Part shown: positions 7,378 through 16,847 of the stretch, in pieces
Position numbering within the stretch: position 1 is the first letter of the stretch
Layout: each line of letters begins with the position of its first letter
Origin: Elizabethkingia bruuniana
GTDB taxonomy: Bacteria; Bacteroidota; Bacteroidia; Flavobacteriales; Weeksellaceae
Length of the DNA: 64,000 bases
Direction: 5' to 3'
Assembly (NCBI RefSeq): GCF_002024805.1
Contig: NZ_CP014337.1
Location: 3,534,001-3,598,000, forward strand
Position numbers and translations under genes: made by a program
The notes under the pieces: model-generated
The model's database searches: none
What the model saw: only the letters and a program-made list of their open reading frames with translations
What the model was told of the DNA's origin: nothing

Positions 7378-9966
7378 ATGGCGAAAGAAAAGAAGGAAAC
7401 TCCTTTAATGGGACAATACAACAGTATAAAGGCAAAATATCCGGATGCTCTTCTACTGTTCAGAGTTGGTGACTTTTATGAAACCTTTGGACAGGACGCA
7501 GTTAAGACATCTCAGATATTAGGTATTGTTTTAACTAAAAGAGCAAATGGCTCTGCTTCTCATATAGAATTAGCCGGCTTCCCACATCATTCACTGGACA
7601 GCTACTTGCCCAAATTGGTTCGTGCCGGAATGCGTGTTGCTATATGCGACCAGCTGGAGGATCCGAAAATGGTTAAAGGTATTGTAAAACGAGGTGTTAC
7701 CGAACTGGTAACTCCGGGGGTTACCTTCAATGATCAGGTTCTGAATGCCAAGCGAAATAATTTCCTTTTGTCGCTTCACAAAGAAAAAGAAAAGTACGGA
7801 ATAGCACTGGTTGATATTTCTACCGGAGAATTCTTGGTAAGCGAAGGTAATCTTGAAAAATTACTCCACATTGTCAATACCTTTGATCCTAGTGAGATTA
7901 TTCTTCAAAGAAGTACCGAAGTTCCTGCTGTTCTTAAAAACAGAAATACATTCAAACTGGAAGACTGGGCGTATCAGTATGATTATGCTTATGAGAAGCT
8001 TACACAGCATTTTAAAACCAAGTCTCTAAAAGGTTTCGGTATAGATGATCAAAAACTGGCAGTTGTTGCTTCAGGAGCTATTTTCGCCTATTTGGTAGAA
8101 GACACTCACCACAGTCTTCTAAATCATATCACCAAAATTCAGTCTATCCCGCAGGAAGATTACCTAATGATGGACGCATTCACTCTTCGCAATCTGGAAA
8201 TTGTATTTTCCAGCCAGCAGAAAGGGAAAAGCTTACTCGACATCATCGATAAAACCTCAACACCAATGGGTGGAAGATTACTTCGCAGAAGACTAATCCT
8301 TCCCCTGAAAAATATCAATGAAATTAACCGCAGACTAAGTCTCGTTGAATTTCTGAATAAAGAGGATCAACTGAAATATGAAATTTCTTTAAGGCTTAGA
8401 ACGATTTCCGATCTTGACAGACTAATGGGTAAACTGGCTGCTGAAAAAATAAGTCCTAAAGAGTTGGGATATCTTCGTCAGTCACTGGAAAATATTCAGG
8501 AAATCAAAAAATTACTGATTCCGCATCCGGATGTTCTGGCATGGTTGGATCCTTTAAATGATCTGGATGAAATTCTTCAGTATGTATACCAACATCTGAA
8601 TGAGGAACTTCCTGTACACCTTAACAAAGGAAACGTAATAAAAGAAGGTGTATCCGAAGAATTAGACCGCCTGAGAAATCTCCAGTCCAAAGGTAAAGGC
8701 TTTTTGGATGAAATGAGAGATCGTGAGATTGAACGTACGGGTATCCCGAGTCTGAAAATAGATTTCAATAATGTATTCGGCTACTTTATTGAAGTAAGAA
8801 ATACTCACAAAGACAAAGTTCCGACGGACTGGATCCGTAAGCAAACACTTGTAAACGCAGAACGTTATATTACCGAAGAATTAAAGGAATATGAAAGCCA
8901 GATTCTGGGAGCCGAAGAAAAGATTTCGCTACTGGAAACACAATTATACCGTACTACCTGCGCTTATCTACTACAATATATAGATCTTATTCAGGAGAAT
9001 TCTGCTTTAATTGCTCAGTTGGATTGTGCATTAGGTTTATCTGAGCTTTCCGTACAGGAGCAGTATACAAAACCTGTTCTCAATGATAGCTTTATAATCA
9101 GTATATCGGAAGGACGCCACCCTATTATAGAAAAGTCTTTGCCTTTGGGTGAAAAATATATTCCGAATGATATCTATCTGGATCAGGACTCACAACAGAT
9201 TATTATGGTTACAGGGCCCAACATGGCCGGTAAATCAGCTATATTAAGACAAACAGCTATTATCTGTCTCTTAGCTCAGATTGGTAGTTATGTTCCAGCA
9301 AAACATGCCGAAGTGGGATTACTCGACAAAATTTTCACCCGTGTAGGAGCTTCAGATAATATTGCAGCTGGTGAATCTACCTTTATGGTGGAGATGAACG
9401 AGGCAGCCAATATTCTGAACAATATATCCGACCGCTCACTAATATTACTGGATGAGATTGGACGTGGTACAAGTACCTACGATGGAGTTTCCATTGCATG
9501 GGCAATTGCAGAATACCTGCACCAACATACAACAAAGCCTAAAACACTTTTTGCGACGCATTACCATGAGCTAAACGAAATGACAGTAAACTTTGAGCGG
9601 ATTAAAAACTTTAGTGTAAGCATTCAGGAAAATAAAGGAAATATTATATTCCTGAGAAAATTAGTCCCTGGCGGTAGTGAGCATAGTTTTGGTATTCATG
9701 TAGCAAAGCTTGCAGGTATGCCTTCTAAAGTTGTTCACCGTGCAGAGGAAATTCTGAAGACACTGGAGGATTCCAGAGCACAAGGCGGTTCATCTGAAAA
9801 AATAAAAAGAGTTACCGAAGAAAATATGCAATTAAGCTTCTTCCAACTGGATGATCCGGTTCTGGAAAATATTCGTGAAGAATTGACTAAAATCGATATC
9901 AATACTCTTACACCTATTGAAGCTCTGATGAAGCTGAATTCTATCAAAAAAATGATAGGCAGCTAA
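7378..9966 (+). CDS. mutS: DNA mismatch repair protein MutS
   Basis: 862 residues, full length for the family. The mismatch-binding FYE motif appears early (VGDFYETFG), followed by the connector, core and clamp regions. The ATPase carries Walker A GPNMAGKS (from Gly613) and Walker B LLDEIGRGTSTYDG, with the helix-turn-helix end SEHSFGIHVAKLAGMP. It recognises mismatches and recruits MutL in the cytoplasm. It has its own likely promoter and no obvious operon partner. No truncation seen. Confidence 0.97.
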   Translation: MAKEKKETPLMGQYNSIKAKYPDALLLFRVGDFYETFGQDAVKTSQILGIVLTKRANGSASHIELAGFPHHSLDSYLPKLVRAGMRVAICDQLEDPKMVKGIVKRGVTELVTPGVTFNDQVLNAKRNNFLLSLHKEKEKYGIALVDISTGEFLVSEGNLEKLLHIVNTFDPSEIILQRSTEVPAVLKNRNTFKLEDWAYQYDYAYEKLTQHFKTKSLKGFGIDDQKLAVVASGAIFAYLVEDTHHSLLNHITKIQSIPQEDYLMMDAFTLRNLEIVFSSQQKGKSLLDIIDKTSTPMGGRLLRRRLILPLKNINEINRRLSLVEFLNKEDQLKYEISLRLRTISDLDRLMGKLAAEKISPKELGYLRQSLENIQEIKKLLIPHPDVLAWLDPLNDLDEILQYVYQHLNEELPVHLNKGNVIKEGVSEELDRLRNLQSKGKGFLDEMRDREIERTGIPSLKIDFNNVFGYFIEVRNTHKDKVPTDWIRKQTLVNAERYITEELKEYESQILGAEEKISLLETQLYRTTCAYLLQYIDLIQENSALIAQLDCALGLSELSVQEQYTKPVLNDSFIISISEGRHPIIEKSLPLGEKYIPNDIYLDQDSQQIIMVTGPNMAGKSAILRQTAIICLLAQIGSYVPAKHAEVGLLDKIFTRVGASDNIAAGESTFMVEMNEAANILNNISDRSLILLDEIGRGTSTYDGVSIAWAIAEYLHQHTTKPKTLFATHYHELNEMTVNFERIKNFSVSIQENKGNIIFLRKLVPGGSEHSFGIHVAKLAGMPSKVVHRAEEILKTLEDSRAQGGSSEKIKRVTEENMQLSFFQLDDPVLENIREELTKIDINTLTPIEALMKLNSIKKMIGS

Positions 9967-10000
9967 GGAAAAGTATATTAGTAATGAAGTAGTTGAAATT

Positions 10001-10375
10001 TTAATTGTCATTAAACCTAAAAGGTAATCTATAGTTAGCCGCAACAGGCTGACCATTTTCAAGTCTTACTTTTATTTTTGTTCTAATGCGCTTTAAAGTT
10101 TTAATTACTTCATCATTAAACTTTTGGTTATCTCCTGCTGCACTAATTCGGGTCATACTTCCGTCTTTCTCAATTGTAAAAGAAAGAACACAAGACAAGT
10201 CGCCTTTCCCTACAAAATTACGTGTATTAAAAGATTGGCTTAAATCCTTATAGAAAGTGGTGAGATTATCCGGTGATTCTACCTGCCTAGTAACCGTAGG
10301 TGTATTCTTGACTACCTGAGAAAAAGCAAATCCGGAAAATAAAATTGAAAAAAGTAAGATATATTTGTGACTCAT
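10001..10375 (-). CDS. secreted protein with TonB-C-like domain
   Basis: 124 residues with a type I signal peptide (ILLFSILFSGFAFS). The remainder, including VLSFTIEKDGSMTRI and NDEVIKTLKRI, resembles the periplasmic C-terminal domain of TonB-like proteins. There is no membrane anchor beyond the signal, so it is not a canonical energy transducer. Divergent from the DUF2809 gene with 17 nt between starts. Function unknown. Confidence 0.7.
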   Translation of the reverse strand: MSHKYILLFSILFSGFAFSQVVKNTPTVTRQVESPDNLTTFYKDLSQSFNTRNFVGKGDLSCVLSFTIEKDGSMTRISAAGDNQKFNDEVIKTLKRIRTKIKVRLENGQPVAANYRLPFRFNDN

Positions 10376-10392
10376 AGAACAAATGTAACAAA

Positions 10393-10767
10393 ATGAAATT
10401 CAACCTCTATTATTTTATTGCCACAATTATCCTGTTCATCACAGAAGTCCTTATAGCTACTGTTTTTAAAGATTTATTCTTTGTCCGTGCTTATCTGGGT
10501 GATGTTCTCGTAACTATTCTGATTTATACATTTGTAAAAAGCTTCTTTAACATCAGTCCCGGAAAACTATTGATCGGTATTTTCATCTTTTCTGTTTTTA
10601 TAGAAGTATTACAATACTTCAACATAGCCGATGTATTAGGATTAAAACGTGGAAGCATTGCTTACATTGTTGTAGGCAATAGTTTTAGTTGGATTGATAT
10701 AATTTGTTATGGCGCTGGTTGTTTAATTGCTTTTGTTGTTGAAAGGTTAAGGAATTCCACAAACTAA
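10393..10767 (+). CDS. DUF2809-like integral membrane protein
   Basis: 124 residues, about four membrane helices. The pattern VRAYLGDVLVTILIY, IEVLQYFN and SWIDIICYGAG matches DUF2809. Function unknown. Its last 83 nt overlap the 3' end of a convergent, frameshifted lipoprotein gene on the other strand. Confidence 0.8.
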   Translation: MKFNLYYFIATIILFITEVLIATVFKDLFFVRAYLGDVLVTILIYTFVKSFFNISPGKLLIGIFIFSVFIEVLQYFNIADVLGLKRGSIAYIVVGNSFSWIDIICYGAGCLIAFVVERLRNSTN

Positions 10768-11333
10768 CAGCTTTCTTTTCATAATTCGAGACTTTACGAA
10801 ATCTATAACTCTTCATTCCATTAGCTTCAAGAATTGATGTAAAGTTTTTCATCATATCATTATTAATAGAATCTCTCATAAGAGCAAAAATAACAAGAGG
10901 TATATTATTTCTTCTTGTACTATATTCACTGAATGGGACTTTATACAGATTTATGATTGAAGTGATTTCGGCAGTACTTATTTTCATAAAAAGATCCTCT
11001 TCTAAGATTGGCTTCCTAAACTCCCTCTCTTCCTTTATTCCATTTCCACACATATAGAAATTTACATCTAAAGATTTTTTATAAAAATAAGCAGAATCAT
11101 TATTTTTAATAAGGAAGTTCAGGCTTCCTACAGCTGTAGTATCTCTTTTAAGGGGGTGGCGGAATTTCTTTATTATCCTCTGCTCTTTTCAGCTTTACAT
11201 TATGCAGACTATCTTGTTCTTTCAGATACTGGGAAAGCACAAAATATTCCTTTTGCTTAGTTATAGGCTGCTTTTCCTCACATGAATAAGTTATTAAATA
11301 CACGCTAAAAAGAAAAGTGAGTTTATTTAGCAT
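10685..11333 (-). pseudogene. lipoprotein gene split by a frameshift in a C5 run
   Basis: The ATG at 11333 starts a lipoprotein (LITYSCEEK) that stops after 61 codons at 11148, straight after IPPPP. The downstream frame (stop at 10685) continues at once without a stop as LKRDTTAVGSLNFL and later FYMCGNGIKEERE. Removing one C from the run at about 11150-11154 joins both halves into one protein of roughly 215 residues. The C-terminal part holds the pattern LYKVPFSEYSTRRN. It could be a real disruption, a phase-variable tract or a sequencing error; a C5 run is short for phase variation. Family not recognised. Confidence 0.65.
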
Positions 11334-11397
11334 AAAGGGCCAATATTTAGTTAACTTTTGATAATAGTTAAAGATAATTAATTTTTATCTCTAGCTA

Positions 11398-12612
11398 TTA
11401 TTTCGAATTCAGATCCTGTGCAATTAACCATGCTTCACTCCAGCATGCCTGGAAATTAAATCCACCAGTAACCGCATCAATATTCAGTACTTCGCCTGCA
11501 AGGTAGAAGTTAGAATATTTTTTGCTCTGCATTGTTTTGAAATCTATCTCTTTCAAATCTACCCCTCCGGCTGTTACAAATTCGTCTTTAAAAGTACTCT
11601 TCCCTTTTACCTGCATTTTGTTTTGACAAAGACTTTCTAAAATCTGCTGAACTTCTTTATTACTTATATTTCCTAATTGCTTTTGCGGATCAATGTTGTT
11701 TATCTCCAATAAATGGTTCCAGAAACGATTGGTAATATCAAAAATTTTGGACTGCCCTACACTTTTCTTAGGATTATCTGCTCTAAACTGATTCAGAATA
11801 TCTTCAGCAATTGAAATATCAATACCTAAAAAATTGACAACAACATCAAAATTATAATCCATTGCGAATAATTCCCGCGCGCACCATGCAGATAATTTCA
11901 GCACAGCTGGTCCGCTCAGCCCCCAGTGGGTAATTAATAATGGTCCACTTTCTTCTTTCTTTAATGCCGGGAGTTTTACCCATGCATTCGGAAACGAAGT
12001 TCCCATTAATCCTTCTATGCTTTTATTTTTGATATTGAAAGTAAACAATGATGGTACAAGGTCTACAGTTTTAAAATCCAACGGCTTTAAAAGTTGATAA
12101 GATTTTGGTGAACTTCCGGTGCAAAAAACAACTATATCTGCAATAAATTCTTCAGAAGATGTTGTAATTATCCATTGTTCTCCTTGTTGCTCTATTTTTT
12201 TAACGACTTGTTTAGTCGAAACTTTTGTTTCATTTTTAATTGCAGCATCTGCAAGGGCATTCATTATGCTTAATGAAGAATTACTTTCTGGAAAAATACG
12301 GTTATCATCCTCAATTTTTAGTGCAACACCACGTTCTTCAAACCAGCCCATTATATCTCCCGGCTGAAACTTTGTGAAAACACTCAATAATTCTTTATTT
12401 CCTCTCGGATAAAAAGAAGTGAGTTCACGAGGATCAAAACAGGCATGGGTGACATTACATCTGCCTCCGCCTGAAATTTTCACTTTTTGTAAAACATCTG
12501 AAGCCTGCTCCAGAATATGGATATCATATTTTTCTCCATCCACATTCGCCGCTGTAAAAAAGCCCGCAGCCCCACCTCCGATAATAACAAGTTTTTTCTT
12601 TTCCAGATTCAT
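11398..12612 (-). CDS. BaiN/HI0933-family FAD-dependent oxidoreductase
   Basis: 404 residues from the chosen ATG at 12612 (an upstream in-frame ATG at 12627 adds only MHCIT). The dinucleotide-binding loop GGGAAGFFTA follows immediately, then the family signature VKISGGGRCNVTH and the C-terminal LAGEVLNIDAVTGGFNFQ. Proteins of this type bind FAD/NAD(P)H; the substrate is unassigned in most bacteria. Stand-alone gene. Confidence 0.88.
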   Translation of the reverse strand: MNLEKKKLVIIGGGAAGFFTAANVDGEKYDIHILEQASDVLQKVKISGGGRCNVTHACFDPRELTSFYPRGNKELLSVFTKFQPGDIMGWFEERGVALKIEDDNRIFPESNSSLSIMNALADAAIKNETKVSTKQVVKKIEQQGEQWIITTSSEEFIADIVVFCTGSSPKSYQLLKPLDFKTVDLVPSLFTFNIKNKSIEGLMGTSFPNAWVKLPALKKEESGPLLITHWGLSGPAVLKLSAWCARELFAMDYNFDVVVNFLGIDISIAEDILNQFRADNPKKSVGQSKIFDITNRFWNHLLEINNIDPQKQLGNISNKEVQQILESLCQNKMQVKGKSTFKDEFVTAGGVDLKEIDFKTMQSKKYSNFYLAGEVLNIDAVTGGFNFQACWSEAWLIAQDLNSK

Positions 12613-12666
12613 AGTAATACAATGCAAGGCACAAAATTACAATTTTTATAAACCATCATTTATCCT

Positions 12667-12674
12667 TAATTTTG
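12667..12674 (+). promoter_or_regulatory. putative -7 box for thioesterase-thiL
   Basis: TAATTTTG fits TAnnTTTG, 57 nt upstream of the ATG at 12732. No clear -33 TTG. Confidence 0.3.
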
Positions 12675-12731
12675 AAGATTAGATAAAAATCATCAACAAA
12701 GTCTTTTTTTCATTAAAAATTCAAAATAAAC

Positions 12732-13226
12732 ATGTCTGTATATTATCATAAATTTGAAGTAAGATGGTCGGATATTGATGCCAATCGTCACTTAGCCAAC
12801 TCATCTTACGTAATGTATTGTGCCCAAACCCGTATGGCCTTTATGAATGCTCATAACATGGGTGTATCCAAGCTGGTTCATTGGGGAATTGGGCCTGTAA
12901 TTTTGAATGAAGAATATTCTTTCTTTAAAGAGATTACGGCAGACCAGACAGTATATGTAAGTTTGGAAATTTCCGGAATGTCTGAAGACAGCTCTATTTA
13001 TTCTTTCACTCACAAGTTTTATATGCCGGACGGTACCCATTGTGCAACATCTAAAGTTACAGGTGTATGGATTGACATGATGCTTCGTAAAATGACAACC
13101 CCACCAGACGATATTCTGGTAAGTTTATTAAAATATAAAACTGATCAGACTGAACTGTTGACCAAGGAAGATTTAAAAAAACTTTCTAACCGACCAGAAA
13201 ATATAGATCCATCCGTTTTTAAATAA
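12732..13226 (+). CDS. acyl-CoA thioesterase (hot-dog fold)
   Basis: 164 residues. The N-terminus VRWSDIDANRHLANSSYV is the hot-dog thioesterase signature, with the catalytic-type Asp in SDID. It should hydrolyse acyl-CoA or acyl-carrier thioesters; chain length unknown. The thiL start lies 4 nt beyond its stop codon, so the two are co-transcribed. Confidence 0.85.
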   Translation: MSVYYHKFEVRWSDIDANRHLANSSYVMYCAQTRMAFMNAHNMGVSKLVHWGIGPVILNEEYSFFKEITADQTVYVSLEISGMSEDSSIYSFTHKFYMPDGTHCATSKVTGVWIDMMLRKMTTPPDDILVSLLKYKTDQTELLTKEDLKKLSNRPENIDPSVFK

Positions 13227-13230
13227 TATT

Positions 13231-14289
13231 ATGTTAGAAGATAAAAAACCTCAATTAACCCCTGTTTCCCAACTTGGCGAATTTGGGCTTATAAAGCACC
13301 TCACAGAGAATTTTCCATTGGAAAACTCTTCTTCGGAATTAGGTGTAGGAGATGATGCGGCTGTTATAAATCCGGAAGGTAAAAAAGTAGTTGTAACAAC
13401 AGATATTTTAGCCGAAGGTGTACACTTTAATCTGGGATATGCTCCACTAAAGCACCTGGGATATAAAGCTGTAGTTGTTAACCTAAGTGATCTTGCAGCA
13501 ATGAATGCTGTACCTTCTCAGATTCTGGTTTCATTAGCTGCATCTAACCGTTTCCCGGTAGAAGCTTTTGAAGAGTTATATGCAGGTATTGCTTTGGCAT
13601 GTCAGCATTATCATGTAGACCTAATAGGTGGTGATACTACAAGTTCCAATGCAGGACTTGTAATGAGTATTACTGCAATAGGCCTACAGGACGAACAGAA
13701 AATTGTTAAAAGATCCGGAGCGAAGCCTAATGATCTTCTGGTTGTAACCGGAGATCTTGGGGGTGCCTATATGGGATTACAAATTCTGGAAAGAGAACAT
13801 GCTGTTTATTTAGCAAATCCGGATATGCAACCTGAAATGGAGGGCTATGATTATATCCTTCAGCGTCAGCTGAAACCTGAGGCTCGTACAGATATAAGAA
13901 CAACTCTGGAAGAAATGGATATTATACCAACTTCTATGATTGATATATCGGATGGTCTCGCTTCTGAAATTCTTCATCTTTCAGATCAGTCTAAGGTAGG
14001 ATTCCATCTGTATGAAGAAAAGATCCCTATGGATACACAGATGATTAATACCGCTGAGGAACTTAATTTTAATCCGGTAATTGCTGCACTTAATGGTGGA
14101 GAAGACTACGAATTATTATTTACCATCAGCCCGGATAGCTATGACAAAATCAAGAATCATCCTGATTTTACTATTATCGGCCATGCTGTAGAAGCTAATC
14201 AGGGCAACTATATGGTTGCAAGAGGTTCTAACGAGCTTATAAAACTTACCGCTCAGGGATGGGATGCCTTCCTGAACAAAGGTGAGTAA
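13231..14289 (+). CDS. thiL: thiamine-monophosphate kinase
   Basis: 352 residues. Family motifs are present in order: VGDDAAVI near residue 40, TTDILAEGVHF, GYKAVVVNLSDLAAMNA, GGDTTSS, SMIDISDGLASE and NGGEDYELLFT. It phosphorylates thiamine monophosphate to the pyrophosphate cofactor with ATP. Directly downstream of the thioesterase gene. Length is normal with a small C-terminal extension. Confidence 0.93.
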   Translation: MLEDKKPQLTPVSQLGEFGLIKHLTENFPLENSSSELGVGDDAAVINPEGKKVVVTTDILAEGVHFNLGYAPLKHLGYKAVVVNLSDLAAMNAVPSQILVSLAASNRFPVEAFEELYAGIALACQHYHVDLIGGDTTSSNAGLVMSITAIGLQDEQKIVKRSGAKPNDLLVVTGDLGGAYMGLQILEREHAVYLANPDMQPEMEGYDYILQRQLKPEARTDIRTTLEEMDIIPTSMIDISDGLASEILHLSDQSKVGFHLYEEKIPMDTQMINTAEELNFNPVIAALNGGEDYELLFTISPDSYDKIKNHPDFTIIGHAVEANQGNYMVARGSNELIKLTAQGWDAFLNKGE

Positions 14290-14313
14290 TTATAATTAAT
14301 GTAACAATTTGCT

Positions 14314-14362
14314 AATGTATCAATGTAACAATTAAAAGAAAATATTTCCGCATTGATACATT
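14314..14362. repeat. inverted repeat between thiL and LpxH-like gene
   Basis: AATGTATCAATG (14314-14325) and its exact reverse complement CATTGATACATT (14351-14362) flank a 25-nt AT-rich loop. Related ATGTAACAAT units lie beside it. Position between convergent genes suggests a transcript 3' hairpin; there is no T-run. Confidence 0.5.
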
Positions 14363-14389
14363 GGTACACTGTTATATTGTTATACTATC

Positions 14390-15241
14390 CTAGATAAATC
14401 TTCCCTTTTTATTTCCTAAGAATGCCGCGATTTGGCTAGGTCGGATAAGTTCATCTATATTGATTCCGATATCTTCTTTCGAGATAACCGGCTCTTTGTA
14501 ATTCTTTTCGTCGAATTTATAAAGGCTCCATTCACCATTATGATATTCAAGAGCTGTCAGATTTTCTATCCAGTCTCCGGAATTTAGGTACCTTACACTT
14601 CCTTTCTCTGTTTCTATCATTTTGTCCACAGGCTGGTGAATATGTCCACAGATCACAATATCATACTTGTTTTCTATAGCTAATTCAGCAGCTGTTTGTT
14701 CAAAATCTGCAATAAACTTTATAGCCTCTTTAACGCTATTTTTTACTCTTTTGGATAATGAAATCTTTGATTTGCCGAATAAGCTGAAAGTATAATTAAT
14801 CGCCCGGTTCAAAAGGATAAGAAGGTCATAACCTTTTCCACCGAGTTTAGCCATAAATTTTGCATAACCTTTTGTCGTATTATCGAACACATCACCGTGA
14901 AAAACCCAATGTTTTTTTCCGTCCAGTTCAAATAATAGCTTATCCGTCAGCCATATTTCTCCCATCTGGGTATCAGAATACCTGCGCAGAAATTCATCAT
15001 GATTTCCTGTGATATAGACAATCTTTGTCCCTTCCTTCAATAATCGAAAGAATTCATTTATAACTTCCATGTGAGAAGCCGGAAAATATCTTTTTGAGAA
15101 TGCCCAGCCATCTATAATATCACCATTAAGTATCAGTAAACGAGGCTTTATGGTTTTTAAATAAGAAATTAACTCTTTTGCATGGCAACCATAGGTTCCC
15201 AAATGCACATCTGAAATAATAACAACTTCACTGTTTCTCAT
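14390..15241 (-). CDS. LpxH-like metallophosphoesterase (UDP-diacylglucosamine hydrolase family)
   Basis: 283 residues. Calcineurin-type metal motifs are complete: SDVHLGTYG, NGDIIDGW, TGNHDEFL, FHGDVFD and CGHIHQPV. Similar Bacteroidota proteins act in lipid A synthesis, cleaving UDP-2,3-diacylglucosamine to lipid X. That role is family inference and another UDP-sugar or phosphoester substrate is possible. Single gene between thiL and pepT. Confidence 0.85.
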   Translation of the reverse strand: MRNSEVVIISDVHLGTYGCHAKELISYLKTIKPRLLILNGDIIDGWAFSKRYFPASHMEVINEFFRLLKEGTKIVYITGNHDEFLRRYSDTQMGEIWLTDKLLFELDGKKHWVFHGDVFDNTTKGYAKFMAKLGGKGYDLLILLNRAINYTFSLFGKSKISLSKRVKNSVKEAIKFIADFEQTAAELAIENKYDIVICGHIHQPVDKMIETEKGSVRYLNSGDWIENLTALEYHNGEWSLYKFDEKNYKEPVISKEDIGINIDELIRPSQIAAFLGNKKGRFI

Positions 15242-15363
15242 TGTAACAGGGTTTTGACAAAATTAAAAACCTGAAACATATTTATGATTAAGGAATTATT
15301 AATACTTCTTTACGTTTTAGTTAATAAAAGAGAATAAAAGGACCTTTTAAAAAAGAAAAACTC

Positions 15364-15390
15364 AAAAAAATAGCGGGCAATTGCCCGCTA
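15364..15390 (-). terminator. intrinsic terminator of pepT
   Basis: A perfect 20-bp palindrome (TAGCGGGCAA/TTGCCCGCTA at 15371-15390) followed on the minus strand by a T7 tract (15370-15364), just after the pepT stop. Confidence 0.85.
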
Positions 15391-15393
15391 TTC

Positions 15394-16650
15394 TTATTTT
15401 TCTGCTACTAACTGTACAAGGTGTAGTATAACTTCTGTTGCCTTAGACATCGACTGCAACGGAACATATTCATATGGTCCGTGGAAGTTATGACCTCCGG
15501 CAAAAATATTAGGACAAGGCAGTCCCATATAAGATAACTTTGCACCATCTGTTCCACCACGAATTGCTTTGATATTTGGCGTAACATCTGAAATCTTCAT
15601 CGCCTCCTCAGCGAAGTCAATAATGTACATTTTATCTTCAATATGTTTACGCATATTCAGATATTGCTCTTTAATCTCTACTTCAGCTGTTCCTTCTCCA
15701 TGCTTTTGGTTGAATTCTGCAACCTTTTGTTTTAAGAATTCGTTACGTTGCTCGTATTTAGTATCATCGTGATCACGAATAATATATTGCAGCTTAGCTT
15801 CTGAAACATCAGCTTTAACATCCGTTAAATGAAAGAACCCTTCATAACTACGTGTTGTTGCCGGAGTTTCATTCGCCGGAAGACTCTGAATAAATTCTGC
15901 TGCCAGTAAACCAGCATTTACCATTTTACCATAAGAATAACCAGGATGTACACTTAATCCATGAATCTTTACTACTGCGCCGGAAGCATTAAAGTTTTCA
16001 TACTCCAATTCTCCTATCTCTCCACCATCCATTGTATAAGCCCACTCTGCATTGAAGTGTGCAACGTTGAATTTATCGGCACCACGCCCTATTTCTTCGT
16101 CTGGTGTAAAACCAATAGAAATACGACCATGCTTGATCTCAGGATTTGCGATCAAATATTCAGCTGCTGTTACAATTTCAGCAATACCTGCTTTATCGTC
16201 GGCACTTAAAAGAGAAGTACCGTCAGTTGTAATAATAGTCTTTCCTTTATAGTTTGCCAGCTCTTTGAATTTAGTCGAAGAAAGTGTAAATCCTGTTTCT
16301 TTATTCAATAGTAAATCTCCGCCATCATAATTTTCCCATACAATTGGCTTAATATCTTTACCGTTAAAGTCTGGTGAAGAATCAAAGTGAGATACAAAAC
16401 CAATCTGAGGAACTTCCTTATCTAAGGTAGAAGGAACGAAACCATATACATATCCATTTTCGTCTTTGGAAACATCTTCCAGACCAATTCTTTGTAACTC
16501 CTCATAAAGATAGTTTACCATATCCCATTGTTGTTCCGTACTTGGTGTCTTCTCGCTTTCCGGATCACTTGTTGAATATATTTTTACATAGGTTAAAAAT
16601 CTCTCTAAAAGTTTTTCTTCCCATTCCTTATTCAATTCTACTTTATTCAT
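15394..16650 (-). CDS. pepT: peptidase T (tripeptide aminopeptidase)
   Basis: 418 residues, M20B metallopeptidase. Dinuclear zinc motifs are visible: GFVSHFDSSPDFNG, TTDGTSLLSADDKAGIAE, TPDEEIGRGAD and the C-terminal AGGHNFHGPYEYVP. It releases the N-terminal residue of tripeptides in the cytoplasm. Followed by a strong terminator. The 197-nt region to the divergent gene at 16848 shows no convincing consensus promoter. Confidence 0.93.
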   Translation of the reverse strand: MNKVELNKEWEEKLLERFLTYVKIYSTSDPESEKTPSTEQQWDMVNYLYEELQRIGLEDVSKDENGYVYGFVPSTLDKEVPQIGFVSHFDSSPDFNGKDIKPIVWENYDGGDLLLNKETGFTLSSTKFKELANYKGKTIITTDGTSLLSADDKAGIAEIVTAAEYLIANPEIKHGRISIGFTPDEEIGRGADKFNVAHFNAEWAYTMDGGEIGELEYENFNASGAVVKIHGLSVHPGYSYGKMVNAGLLAAEFIQSLPANETPATTRSYEGFFHLTDVKADVSEAKLQYIIRDHDDTKYEQRNEFLKQKVAEFNQKHGEGTAEVEIKEQYLNMRKHIEDKMYIIDFAEEAMKISDVTPNIKAIRGGTDGAKLSYMGLPCPNIFAGGHNFHGPYEYVPLQSMSKATEVILHLVQLVAEK

Positions 16651-16847
16651 TCTACTATTTTTTATTTGCCTCTTCCGGCAGCTGTTATTACATTCTGTTA
16701 AAACCTCTTTTACCTTATTAACCTACAGATTCTTTGAGGTTTTCATACTTTTTGTTTGTGTTGAACAAATTTATATATTTATAGAACGAATGACAAATTT
16801 TATGAGGCCCTTGTTTTTCAGGGTTTTCCTAATAAAAGTTTTAGAAT

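Noticed and set aside
14314-14362. Intrinsic terminator of thiL
   Set aside because: The inverted repeat is perfect but has a 25-nt loop and no T-run, so it is listed only as a repeat.
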